The notes: generated by a model not told the origin, from the letters alone. 64,000 bases of DNA from Cloeon dipterum (GCF_949628265.1 NC_088790.1:31066545-31130544); one strand, 5' to 3'; positions 49,045 to 60,958 are shown, numbered from the stretch's first letter. A program made the numbers and translations.

Positions 49045-49385
49045 ATTTTAAAGGTTCTCTAACAGCCATTTGAAATTTTCAGACGAATTTTCTGCGAAAA
49101 CAGTGACTTTGAGAAAAATTTTCTCAATTAGAAAAATACTTGAAATTTAATCAGCTCTCTGAATTTAGGCAGTTTTTGACGCTAATATCAACTGGTGAAT
49201 TTTAATCAGGCCAAACACACAACCCTTTTGATAATCTGCAATTTTTGAAAAAATAAAAAATAACTTTCAAGACTCAAAAGAATTATTTTTTATCTTCTCA
49301 CAATTAAATTTTCATAATTTTTCTCACCCCGGAAGCAATTAATTTCCTTCGCTCAAACCAGAAATTCGTAAAATTGCGAAAATTT
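49045..49385 (+). repeat. Family I dispersed repeat, copy 2
   Basis: Collinear with 61345-61705, including the left extension GGTTCTCTAACAGCCA and the CAAACACAC and TTTTCTCACCCCGGAAGC blocks. The right end (CGTAACCGG) is decayed. Confidence 0.78.
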
Positions 49386-49825
49386 GTCGTTTTTGCCTCT
49401 CCATCCCAAGAAATGCTTGTTTTCTGCAGCGATTTCCCCCTCTGTTTCCAAACATTATGAAAATATCGACTTCATCAAAGACCATTTAGCGAAAGTGAAG
49501 TTTAAGAGGAGTCAATTTAAGCGAGATTGCTGCCCTCCTTGCAAAAACAGCATCAATTTCACGCGGGCCGCAATCTTATCTGCTATATGATGCTTGCTTG
49601 GTTGGCGAACTAACTTTCTTTCCTTATTTTTTTAAATATCTCAACTCAAAAGGGGTTCATCCATGCGTGTAGCTAATAAGATTAAAAGTTGGCTCCTCTC
49701 GATTTCAACTGCAGAAAATCGTGTACACGCGGCGGGCGAGCGGGCGAACAAAAGTTTTCTTATTAATAATTAATGTATCCTCCGCACGCAACTCTCCCGT
49801 CTTGTGAATTATTAGCGTCGGCGGC

Positions 49826-49851
49826 GAGAGAGAGCGAGAGAGAGAGAGCAA
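49826..49851 (+). repeat. (GA)n-rich microsatellite
   Basis: GA tract with occasional GC breaks. Arthropod promoters often carry such GAGA tracts, but no gene is recognised next to it. Confidence 0.8.
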
Positions 49852-50269
49852 GCGAAAAGAAGCCTCTCGCCTCGTCCTGCTCCTCCACTGCCGTGAGTTA
49901 TTGTTATAAATTATAACTTGAGATATATTTATGTGTGCCGTGCGGCGCGTTTAAACTACTAAGTCCAAAAGCGAGGGAAATGAGTAGGAAAGCGCGTGTC
50001 TTCTGCGTCTTACTAATCGTTTAGAACTCGTCCAAGAGCGTTTGCATGTTAAGTGACAACCGCTGACAACTATTTTAGCGTAAAATTATATTATAAATAC
50101 ACTCGTGCATAGCACCTCGTGCCACTTGAAATGCTTAACGGTGTTTATCAAATCCACTCGAATTTTTAAAAAAAAAATTGAAGATGACCTTTGTACAATA
50201 TAATTATTTAATTTAAAATTTCTCCCTCGTCCTATTATAGCATATTTTAAAACTCTTTACTGTGAAATA

Positions 50270-50810
50270 AAGAGCAGGGAATGTTTAAATTAGATTCGTG
50301 TATCGCATTTAATTTAAAACTTAAGAGAAAATGGAAAATATTTCAGAAAACTACACAAATTTTCATTTGCTAAGAGAAAAAAATTAATTAAAATGATAAA
50401 AATTAAATTTTTAGCTATATGAATTTAGAAAAAGATTAAAATGTAACTCTCAAAGACTTAATAAATTATACGTAATTGGACAAGAGTGAATTAGGGGCTG
50501 TGAAATAAAGTAGGATTGAATTGAATCCTTATAGGGATTAATTATTTAAGCTTTAGCAACAAATAAAACGATGATAAATTGATTTGCACGAGCTATTTTT
50601 CTTTAATTTCGGTCGTTTTTACTAAACACGTCCACGTAATTCTCTGGAAGAGAGCTATACTCGCGGAAAATTTAAAATGGGGGCGTGGTTCCTTAGAAAA
50701 TAAAAAGGAGGCGTGGCAAGTGTTGTTATAAGCGAGGGAAAATCGTGAAATTTGATTTATTTCTTAAGATTTTCAGGTAAAATCCTGGTTAAAATGATTA
50801 AATTACCAAT
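50270..50810 (+). repeat. Family L local duplication, unit 1
   Basis: Contains TCGCATTTAATTTAAAAC, GAAAACTACACAAATTTTCA and, further on, GGCGTGGCAAGTG...AAGCGAGGGAAAATCGTG and GATTTTCAGGTAAAATCCTG. The same order of blocks recurs at 52400-52690 and partly at 52855-52990. Confidence 0.6.
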
Positions 50811-50855
50811 TTTAAAGAAATAATTTAAAATATCCTCTTTTCAAAACCCCTTTAA

Positions 50856-51240
50856 AGTCCTTAGTGTTCAAAGCCGCCAACAGATGGCGCCACCGTATAC
50901 TTTCGCAATAAATTTGTTTTTAAGGCAATGCCGCTGTGATTTCAGACTCAATCCTGCCTCTGTGCATTCTTCACTTAATTTGCTTTCTTTTGACGGGCTG
51001 CAAACCAAAATCGGTTCAGCCAATCGCCGAAGAATCGTGAAAAACTCTTTTTTGAATTATAAAATCTTTTCCGACGGTTCTACGGAGAATGGTTGTACTG
51101 ATTTTGGTTTTCAGCACGTCAAAAGAAAGCATTTTAAGTGTAGAATGCACAGTAGCTGGATTGAGTTTGAAATCGCAGCGGATTAAGTGACTTAAAATCG
51201 AAATTATGCGGTGTTTTGGTGGCTTCGAACATCATAAGGG
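50856..51240 (+). repeat. Family C foldback element, copy 3 (degenerate)
   Basis: Older copy: GCCGCCAACAGATGGCGCCA and CAAAATCGGTTCAGCCAATC remain, and the right arm keeps GATTTTGGTTTTCAGCACGT. Both outer termini with GCATAAACCC are lost. Confidence 0.7.
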
Positions 51241-52126
51241 CCGAAAATTATCGTTAAAAAAAACTGTACCAAAGGAAATAAGCAGAAATCGATTTTAACC
51301 ACTAATCAAAATTCAAATAAACATCCAGGGACGGACGGAAATTGGAGAAATTGTATCAACAAACTATTTTTCACAATTCCGACGAGCGCACAGACACGGA
51401 ATAAATTGGATGCTGCGTGTATTTGGTCATCCGTCAAATGCATAAATTCATTTGGCGGGAGAAATAACCATTGTTCCCTCCTCTGGTATGAGTACGAGCC
51501 ATCAAAAGCAGTGGCGGCGTTATTGTTGCATGCGCGCCACTTTATTAACTTGATACACGCGCCGAATTTTCCGCAAGTTTAACTCGTTCATCATACTTTA
51601 ACGCGATGTGCGTTGCAGCTCGTTTTCGCGGCACCGCAAAAAGCTTTCGAAATTATGATTGCTGACTGCTTTTATTTGCCTGCTGCTGGATTTTCTCGTT
51701 ACACCAACGCGAACGCGTTGTCTTTCGCCGCATCACCGGCTCTTTTTTCTCTCGCTTTTACGACAAAACGAGAGAGAGAGAGAAGAGAAGAGCAACTCAA
51801 TTTTATTTTGAGTGCTTCCTGCTCTGCTTTTTTATATCCGCGCCGGCATTTGCGATCCGAATCCGCGCCTCGCCCTCGGGTACGGGCCGAGAGCAAAACG
51901 CTTTTGCCCCAAATTGGGACAATTGCTCTTCCGCGCGCTGATTGTGCTGCTGAGATGCCTTTAAACTCGAGACATGAAACCCGTCCGACACTTTTTGATG
52001 AGCTTCAAATGGAAACTGATTGCAGGCTGGGATTTTTGGCTCACTCAATTTGAATTCAAATAGATCATTTTGAATCTAAATAAGAGAGAATTAAATTAGA
52101 ATAGCCAAATAAAATACAGAATTTAT
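51241..52126. other. CpG-rich gene-free stretch
   Basis: 51340-52040 is CpG-rich with a GA tract at 51770-51790. A 146-codon plus frame crosses it but starts at a non-ATG codon and shows no domain. Confidence 0.45.
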
Positions 52127-52390
52127 CAGCAGAGGCCAGATTTGTGCGATGCGCAGATATGGCGTCCAGAGGACTATGCTCACGTGAATATGTGCGAAAA
52201 GAACCAAATTTTGGTGAATATTGTGACATATTTTGCATTACTCTTATCTAATTGTGTCTTTTGGATCGTAACAACAAACTCTTGACACTCGTACCGCGAT
52301 CCGAAGAGAGCTTTTTGTTTTCCACATTCAGACGCCATCTTGCATCTGCGCAGTGCGAACCAATTTTCATCGCACATCTGGACCCCGCTG
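52127..52390 (-). repeat. Family B MITE-like element, copy 4
   Basis: Reverse orientation; on the minus strand it begins CAGCGGGGTCCAGATGTGCG and ends CTCTGCTG. It carries the TGCGCAGAT, GATGGCGTCTGAATGTGG and ACGAGTGTCAAGAG blocks. Confidence 0.75.
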
Positions 52391-52399
52391 GAAAATTTT

Positions 52400-52690
52400 T
52401 AAATTAGTAGCAAATCTCGCATATAATTTAAAACCTTAAAGAGGATGGAACATATTCCAGGAAACTACGCAAATTTTCATTAGCTAAGAATGAAAAATAA
52501 ATTTAATTTATGCAAAAATATTTTTTTAGCTAATTTGAGCTAATTTGATTTTATTAACTCATCCGCCGGATTTTGTGGTTCTCCGTATAATAAAAAGAAG
52601 GCATGGCACGCATTGATAAGCGCGGGAAATGTGTGAATTTGACGCATTGCAAAGATTTTCAGGTATAATCCTGTTAAAAATAGTGTTTAT
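52400..52690 (+). repeat. Family L local duplication, unit 2
   Basis: Blocks TCGCATATAATTTAAAACCT, GGAAACTACGCAAATTTTCA, GGCATGGCACGCATTGATAA and GATTTTCAGGTATAATCCTG match unit 1 in order. It starts right after a family B element. Confidence 0.6.
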
Positions 52691-52854
52691 TTTGTTGCAA
52701 TCAACAATTCAAATAATTTTGGACTGTCGTGCCTTTTGTATCGATCCATTTTAAAGTACAAATGATTATAATGCATCTTAAATTATTGACATCCTTATGA
52801 TATGTCACTAATAAGAGTTAATTGTACGTTTCACTTACCAACCTATCTCTTGAA

Positions 52855-52990
52855 AATTTTTAAATTGGTTCTGTATCTCGCATTTAATTTAACACCTGAA
52901 GAGAATAAAAAAATTTCGGAAAACTACACAAATTTTAATTTGCTAAATTGAATAAAAATTTCCAAAAATTATTTAACTCTGAATTTAAAA
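52855..52990 (+). repeat. Family L local duplication, unit 3 (partial)
   Basis: Carries only the first block set: TCTCGCATTTAATTTAACAC and GGAAAACTACACAAATTTTA. AT-rich and non-coding. Confidence 0.55.
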
Positions 52991-54689
52991 ACAGTCCGAA
53001 TCTAACACTCAAACTTAATCAATTTTGTAATTCCCCGTAGACAAGAACGAATTTAAGGGATGTAAAAAATACATACAGGGTGAGCGCAAACATGCAGGGT
53101 TGCGCCGCGTTCTTGCTCCCCCGTTTGACGGTCTACTTAGAGCTTTTTAAATTACGGTTCTCGGCGCCGTACACGAGCTAGCGAGTCTCTTTCTCTTTTC
53201 CTTTTGGCCGTGTGTTTAATGCAGAAAACAATTTAATTTGAGCATGTAGCAAAACTACACAGCCGCTTCTCTCCTGGGCCCTTTGTTTGCAGTCTCGCCC
53301 TCGGTGCACAGCCAGCGAGCAGCGCAGAGTGTTCTCTCTATGATGTGGTCTGGCGTCCCTTCTTAAGGAATGCAAAGCGTACACATTTCGCTACCCTAAA
53401 ATCAATTTTCGTCGGCCGCCCGCCCGCCCGCCCGCTCGACGGCCCGACAACCCGACAGACGTCTCTTCGCCCTTCTCATTGTTATATTATTTCAAACAGA
53501 AAACGCGCAACGCAGGCGGAAGGAAGAATGAGTCAGAATAGAGCTTAAAATATTCATTAAGGCAGGAAAATCGAATTCCTTCCTTTTCTGCCTCTCGTTA
53601 TTGCCCACCTTGTTTTTGAATGTTGCACTGCCAATTTGGCCCTCGACTCGCCTCGCGACTCGCAACGCAGCAGCCAATTCCCCTGGATTTTTTATACTTG
53701 TGTTGTCGTTAAAACGCGCCGGGCCAAATTGACTTCTTGGAAAGGAGAACATTTGTGCCATTGCTGCCTGCATCTTTTCGTGAATTTCATGGCGCCGGAG
53801 AAATGCTTTCGTTTTCAAGTCGCCCGTAAACATTATTTTTAAATTACCAAAAATGCAGGAATGTTCTTTCTGGATCGGTTTTAAATCGTATTTTATTATT
53901 AGCTCATGGGATTTCATCGCTTTTAACAAAATATTTTGTTATTTCTTATTTTATTCTTAACAAAATCTTACATTTTCTGTAAAATTGAAATTTTCTCCTT
54001 AAAAACAAAAATATGTTCCAGACGATTATTTTAAAAATCATTTTAATCTTTTAATTTTGTAAAAATGCAGAAAAAAGGAAAATTCGGTTTAAAAAAAATT
54101 ACAGCCTTTTTGCTATTTTAATTTTTTTTATCGCCAAACTGGGAAACAGAATTTTTTGTGCTGTTCACAAGAAAAGAAAGGTCGGAGAGTGACGCAAGTT
54201 GAAAACCGCATCGCGACATCTATTCTGCCGTGCGGTGGCGGTGTTTAATGGACGCTGTGCAAATAATATGCCTTTTTGCCGCCCACCGCCTGCTCTTCAG
54301 AATAATAATTATTATTGCCGAGCACCGCAGAGCGAGAGAAGCTGCATGAAAACTCGCGACGGAAAACAATTAGGAGTTGCTGCTGTTGAAAAATAAACAT
54401 GCAGAAGAGAGCGCGAGGCTGCGCTGCACGTTTAATTTCCCTCGACAGTCCACTTGATTTATTTGCTGCATCTGGCCGTTCGCTCGCTCGCTCGCGCGTG
54501 CTCCTGCACCCAACATATACATACACCCGACAACATACAAATAAATATTACAACACGAAGACCAGATGAATATGTGCTCCTCTCTTTTTGAGCGAATGGC
54601 AGAATTAAAGAGGAATGAAACGTTCGAGTTGTAAAAATTTAATATTTAAATTATTTTTACTCAAACAAAATTAAGTGGCTTGCGCCCGT
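52991..54689. other. Gene-free stretch
   Basis: CpG patches at 53090-53830 and 54180-54530, AT-rich between. A 145-codon minus frame (53492-53929) lacks recognisable features. Confidence 0.45.
53416..53436 (+). repeat. (GCCC)n microsatellite
   Basis: Short tandem GCCC units preceded by CGGCC. Chance readings of this tract create arginine/proline-rich frames. Confidence 0.75.
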
Positions 54690-55240
54690 CGGGCTTCCAG
54701 ACGGTCGGACCTCAGGTCGCGTGACCTGAGGAAGGTCGTTGACAAGCAAGGATGAATAGTCGTCGCCGAGAATCATCAAATGTGCTCGAAAATATGGTAA
54801 AAGCATCAAAAACCGGCCTGGGAGCGGATCTCAGGGCACGGGGTACCCTGAAAAAGGTCATTAAGGTTCCGCAGGTCAAAGTCCCGTCCAAGACCTTTCC
54901 GATGAGGGGTCGTGGTCGACGATCGGATGAGCGGCCGAATTTAAACAAAAATAAAAACATTTTATCCTCCGAAGGCGAATACCGGAAAAATTAATTTTAA
55001 TTTTTCTATGGGCGCGAAAATTTTGAAAATCGGTTTCTAGACTGGTGGCGGTCCTACGCATGCGATGGAGTTGGTAAGACCCTTCAAACTTCCTACGTTT
55101 GGAAAAAATATTGTGAATTTTGGATTTTCCATGTTATCCTTATGGAGAAAGTGCAAAATTCTAACTTTAAAATCTACCTAGTCCTAGGATTTTGATCGGA
55201 TCGGCTCGTATTTGGTCTTAAAATATTCCCAGATTTTATA
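54690..55240 (+). repeat. Family G dispersed repeat, copy 2
   Basis: Second copy of the 43640-44215 repeat, with similar block spacing. The start contains a small perfect-arm hairpin, CCTCAGGTC / GACCTGAGG (54711-54729), also recognisable in copy 1 as CAGGTCACTTGACCTG. Confidence 0.75.
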
Positions 55241-55801
55241 CTGAGAAGATAAAGTAGGAACATGTTTGGTCGAGGGGCTAATTTTGAATTTTTAAATGCA
55301 AAGTAAATTTGTTTGGGATTTTTAATATCAATAAAATTGTGATTAATTATTAAATTTTGTATTTTAAATTAATTGAAATTTGAGTTTGATTCCTCTTTAT
55401 CCTTCAGACAAGTAGTGAGTGTCTGCGTCCGAGCAAAAGCGAATTAACTGTACTTTGTTTTGCATGGCGGGGCGGAAGGACGCGCGCAGCTGGACCGGCA
55501 ATAATTATGTTTGCTCCAGCAGAGTTCTCGGCGTGACATTCTGCCAAAGTCGGTCCTGCTTCCGCCGCCGACGAGTAGAGCAGCAGCAGCAGCAACCCTT
55601 TTTAATCAGTGGTGTCGGATTGCACGTTCTCATTACTTACAAGTGCGCGCTGATTAATCAATATTATGTCTCATGAAAGAGCCGCACACGATATCGCTTT
55701 ACTCCGACGCTCGATCCATCTCACGAGCTATTTTTGGACATTAAACAGCCGTTTTTTTTATTTAACCTCATTTTATTGGAAAATATTTTTATCATCTGTT
55801 T
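55241..55801. other. Gene-free stretch
   Basis: CpG patch 55400-55740 with a short CAG run at 55579-55593. No gene recognised. Confidence 0.45.
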
Positions 55802-56012
55802 CAGCGGGGTCCAGATGAGCGATAAAATTGGTTCGCACTGCGCAGATCCAAGATGGCGTCTCAATTTGTGATCCAAAAGACACAATTAGTTCAGAGTAAT
55901 GCAAATTATTCGTCACAAAATTGACCAAAACTTGCTCCTTTTCACGTGACCGTTTTTTCGCGCCAGACTCCACCGGACGCCATGTCTGCGCGTCGCACGA
56001 ATCTGGCCCCCG
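55802..56012 (+). repeat. Family B MITE-like element, copy 5 (internally deleted)
   Basis: Begins CAGCGGGGTCCAGATGAGCG and ends GCACGAATCTGGCCCCCG. It lacks the middle AAGCTCT...GTACGAGTGTC segment. Its right end, read in reverse, has GGGGGCCAGATTC and GCGCAGACATGGCGTC, the same module as the family A left end. Confidence 0.77.
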
Positions 56013-58201
56013 TTTTCCATGAAAGATTTACCTTTTATTTCATTTTAATTTCGAACTAATGGCTCACATCAGTAATAAATTAGTCAATAGTCTAAATCTA
56101 CAATATTATCGTTTGACTCGTCTATAATTTCTTGAAATCTATATGTAATATTCCTCTTAGTCGTATAATTTGTAAAATCATTTTTATTCTTTAAAATTGA
56201 TAAATACAAAAATTTTACTAAAATTATATCAAAAAATTGATTTAAAAGATTAAAACAATAAAATATAAATGTTATAGTTAAATAAAGTTTTTCAAATTAA
56301 TTTTGTACAACGTGTTACCGAAATAACTGAAAATTCCAGTGCACATTTTTCATTCAACAGCTGGGGGCAGTAAAAAGAAATTTTCCCTCTGAAAACGATC
56401 ACAGTAGTAATTTTACACGGGGTGAAACTTCTCTAATTCCAGCATCCCGCGGCACAGCGAGCCGGAAAACTTTAATTAAATGATTTGTTTTTAAGACGCT
56501 GGCCGCCCTTTCGCGCAAGCAAGGGCGGCCCTCGAGAAAGTTTGTCGTGCACTAATCAAAGCAAATTCGGCTGAAAATGAGCGTAAATTCGCTCCCCTAT
56601 AGCTTTTCTTGAGTTTCTTTCGTCGGAGGAAAAAGTGGAGCACTTTTGCTTTTCCCTCAGAAGCAGAAATGGAAACTACGCGATAACTCGTGCAAACTGT
56701 TGGCGCAGCAGTTTGTTTTTCATCTCGGGATTATCCGCTGGCGCAGAGCAAATAAGCAGCTGAATGAATCGGAAATTGTGAAAGTTACCGAGTTTCCTTC
56801 ATCACTCCCGGCCGCGCGTCCCTTCTTCCCTATTGTGCACTCGAGCCCACGCACAGATTACGCAGCGCAACATCTCCAAATCCAAACATGCGGATTGGAC
56901 CGAAAATATGTGTTCTATACAAATGTTTCTCTTATCTCCCAGGAGAGAAGGAGGAATCGCAATTTCTTCCCTAGGAAAATATACATTCGCGGATGTACCA
57001 ATTACTTACAATTGATCGATTGGTGTTTAATCGGGATTAGAACTAATAATTTGTCGACTATAGCGTTGCGGAAGTTTAAATTAAATGTATTTAGTGATAG
57101 GGGAGGGGATTCAGGGTCCAAAAATGCTGTCCAGTTTTTCATTATTTCAAAAATCCCGGAAAGTTGGTGAGAAATTTGGCTCATCAACTTGAAACTTTCA
57201 CCTTCCATCGTAACTTTTGATTTGGAACAATTTTCATATTAGAATAAAAGGTGTAGGTCGAAGGTCAAGGTCACCTTTTCGACCTTTTTTTAAATTTCGA
57301 TTTTTCCGAGTTGCTGGAACAAAATATACAAGCTAACCAAATTTTTTCAGACAATCAGGAGTTCCATTGAAAATTAAGGTTTGAAATTTGAATTCAGGGT
57401 AGAACCCTGAGTGACCTTTGAACTGAAAATATTTTTCTCGTTGGCGAATTCCGTTTAAATTTTTTTAGCACAACACAGAAACCTATATTGTCCAATTATA
57501 AGCTAGGTTGAACCCTCAGGACTCGACCCTGACGTGACCCTGAGCGTTGGAATTTCAAAATCATCCAAAATCAGCGAACAAGGTGTCATTTTATAGGTTT
57601 ATGACCCTGAGAAACTCAAATTTGGTGTCAAAATAACAAAATGATGACTGGTTTAATTCATTAATTAATGAAAAATCACTAAAAATCTCCTAAATCCGAA
57701 TTATTCAGCTCCGAAAATCAGCCTAAAATTAAAATTTAGAGCCATAATCAATTGTAAAGGCCGAAATCCGCTTTATGTGCGCATATTGTAGTGCGGCTAA
57801 ATGGCCATTCAATAAATAATTCACGTATACAAAAGGAATTACCCACTCGCACAGAGAGAGAATGGAGAGTAGGTGCACTCACTTTCGACCTTTCAGTTCG
57901 ATTCGGGGAAAATGATGCAATAGTGCCGATCGGCAGCATCAATCGGCGCAATCACTGTAATGCACACACATATATGTATAAACACATACACGCCGATTCA
58001 TATTCATGGCGTGCGGAAAAAGGCTGCGCGGCGCGATTCAAAGCCGCCGCTTTCATCTATTATTGAGATAAAAAGGGAATTAGCCGAGAGGAGAGCAGAG
58101 GAGAGCAGCTTCTGCCGCGCGCCACTTTTCAGTCCACTCTTCTCCTGATTGTCTGCCGGCTAAATATCGTGTGTCATTCATTATTCACCAAACATTCAAT
58201 A

Positions 58202-58209
58202 TATAAAAG
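58202..58209 (+). promoter_or_regulatory. TATA-like box in a CpG-rich patch
   Basis: TATAAAAG upstream of a GC-rich stretch and ATG frames at 58252-58270 with no recognisable domain. Confidence 0.22.
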
Positions 58210-59634
58210 CACGGCTGGGGTATTTTTTTTTTCATTCGCCCGCGACGGCTAATGATGATTATTATTATGGATGGCCGCCGCGGTGCTCGCAGCGCTTCTG
58301 ATTCAATTTCAGTCCTCATGTTAATGCGATGTACAACATTATTTATTGACGTGTGCGAGTGCCAATCTAGCTGTCCGCACCGTGATTTATCAAATTGCCA
58401 TTTGCGACGGTTTGTAACAGCGCAAATTTTGTTCCGGTTACTTTTTGTTGCAGCCTCCAGACCATTTTCAGCCGGAAATGATGGTATTTAATTAGTTTTC
58501 TTGAAAAATACACATGATTTGTGAGATATTTTAACCAAAATGATGATTTTTGGGTAATTTCTAACCACCCTTACAGTTTAATCCCTTTAAAAATCCCTCT
58601 TTGAAGGAATATCGTATTATTTTTAAATGTTTAGATCGGTTTGTATTTAAAATTCTTGAAATTCCCTCGTGAGTCAGCTGTTTGGAATTAATTATGTATT
58701 ACTTGAACCCCTATGCAACCCTCTAAAATCAACCCCTAAAGCATTTTGGTGCCTTGATGTCTCTTTTTAAGAAAAATTTGTCTAATTTCTTGGCCTAAAA
58801 ATTATTTCATGCAAGAAAATCAACTTTTATCCACAATTCATCCCCTAAAATCCACCCCATTTGAAATAATTTCATTTTCATCGTGATTTTTGCCGATTCT
58901 CTTCAAACAAAAAATTGCGTCAAGAAGGGATACGCTTATTTAATTCCAACGTTTGGTAAATCAACCCCATAACCACCCCTAAAATTTTTTGACCATTTTT
59001 CTGAGTCAAAAACTAGTTTTGCTTGTTTTTAGGTTAGTGATTAAGATTAAAAATAAGAAATTATATCAAAAGGGAGGTTTTAGGGGGATGAATAAGGGTT
59101 GAATGATAAAATAATGGGTTTTATTTGCACATTAAATTCATTTTTGAGGTTAAAAAGGTATAAATTATTAAAAAAACAGAAATTAAAAATGATTTCAGGG
59201 TTTTAAGGGTTGATTTAGTGGGTGTTCTAGGTTTTAAACGAACAAATGCCTCGATTTACCATGTTAAATACGCATTAAAAATTATTTAAATTAACAAAAA
59301 CCATTTCCACGTTAAAATGTCAGCAAAATTGAGTCAAACGAGATATCATGCTAGAAAACACACGCGTTCCCCTTTAAAACGGGCAAGCCTAATTACGCAA
59401 AAATACACAATATTCCGTTCAGAGCGCAATGGTACGAGCGCCATGAGTGCATTACAGACTACACAGCCAGCAGCAGCATAGCATTGCATTGCCGAAGCCA
59501 AACACGCTGCAAACCAGCGCGGCACAAAAAAATAGAACTCGTTTCGAACGAACAGATGCACAAAGTGCTGCCGGACATGCGGCAATCTATTTTTTGTCCC
59601 AATGTGTAGCAGTGGTCGAGCATCAACATGATGC

Positions 59635-59659
59635 GCTCTCTCTCTCTCTCTCTCTCTCT
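59635..59659 (+). repeat. (CT)n microsatellite
   Basis: Pure CT run of about 12 units. The Arg-Glu or Leu-Ser runs in frames across it are artefacts of the repeat. Confidence 0.9.
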
Positions 59660-60924
59660 GCAAATGGCTGCAGACAGAGAATAAATTACGGCCGTTCGAA
59701 ATTTAATGAAGCCGCTGGGACGACACACAGAGAGAACGCTGCATTTATCGGTACACGTGTATTTTTCGCTCTATGCTAAATGTTTAATTGGATCTTTATC
59801 GGTGATCAGCCCAGATTGACCTGCTGGACTGGCTTTTTCCTGGGGTTGGGATGTTGAAGATGAAGTCTAAAAGAGTGAAAAAGTCGCTGAAAATCCTTAA
59901 AATGTCTAAAAATAGTTAAATTATTTTTATGTATTTAAAATTTTGAAGTTTTATATTTAATTCATTTTAAATTGATTTTAAACCTCTTATTTGCTTTCAG
60001 AACTCGATTTAATATTTATCAGAAAAATTGCAACCTCTTCTAAATTCATCTTGAGTCTCAGGTAGATCATTGGTAATTTTATTGGAACAGGAATAATTCC
60101 ACCAAGTGGAACAAAATAAATATTAAATTAATTTTTGATTGATTTCAAAACAAAAATCACATTAATTAAAATATTTATCAATTTAAATGATTTATCGTAA
60201 AAATTGCTAACTGAAAAACTCGGGAAGCACGTCTAAAATTCGCAACCCCCTGCGTTTTACCCTTTTAACGTTTGGCGTTTGGCCGGTGTGCTCTCTAACA
60301 CGGGCACACACATTTCGATTTGGTTGATTGTGTTTCGCCTGCGGTGCTTCGCAAACACAAGCCTATTTTATAACGACCGCGGCCCGGCCATTATTCTCTT
60401 TCGCCCCGCTCCAGACGGATTAATTCCAATTTCCCGAATTTTGACGCCGAATTTAATCACGCTTTGGCAAAACAATGGCCGCACAACGAGCGGAAAAGCG
60501 CTTTTGCAATCGAATCCTCCAATTCCGGGCCGCAGAAATTCAATTAATGCGTTTATTTTCAATTTCTTACATAAAATAATAATTTAAATAAATTTCCTGA
60601 TTTTTTATGACTTTTTTTAAGTACGAAAAAAACTGGCAGTATATTTCTGGTTGATTTAGTGAAGCGGCGGCGCGGCGCACCCTCGAGCGAATCCGACTTA
60701 AAACTCGCAAATGCGTGCACGAACGTTGGGCCAAATTAAGCTGATTCTAAAAATAATAAAAAGCCGGGCCGTGCTGCTGCTCCGCCATAAGAGAAAGGGA
60801 GGATTTGCGCCAAAAGGGTGCTCGGCGATCCACCAATATTAAATTATTTCAAATTAAATTGGACGCGTCGCGAGATGAATTTGTCTGATGAATTGGGAAT
60901 CGTCAGCACTTCTTTATTGGAGCC

Positions 60925-60925
<1 letters not shown>

Positions 60926-60955
<30 letters not shown>

Positions 60956-60958
60956 GCC
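60926..60958 (+). repeat. (GCC)n microsatellite
   Basis: About ten GCC units giving poly-Ala or poly-Arg in chance frames. No supported exon. Confidence 0.9.

Noticed and set aside
51613..52053. 146-codon plus-strand frame with an Arg-Glu run
   Set aside because: Non-ATG start; the Arg-Glu run is the translation of a GA microsatellite.
53492..53929. 145-codon minus-strand frame
   Set aside because: No domain, and codon choice looks like background DNA.
56646..57170. 174-codon plus-strand open frame
   Set aside because: Starts at TTG, not ATG, runs across mixed CpG-rich and AT-rich DNA, and matches no family I know.
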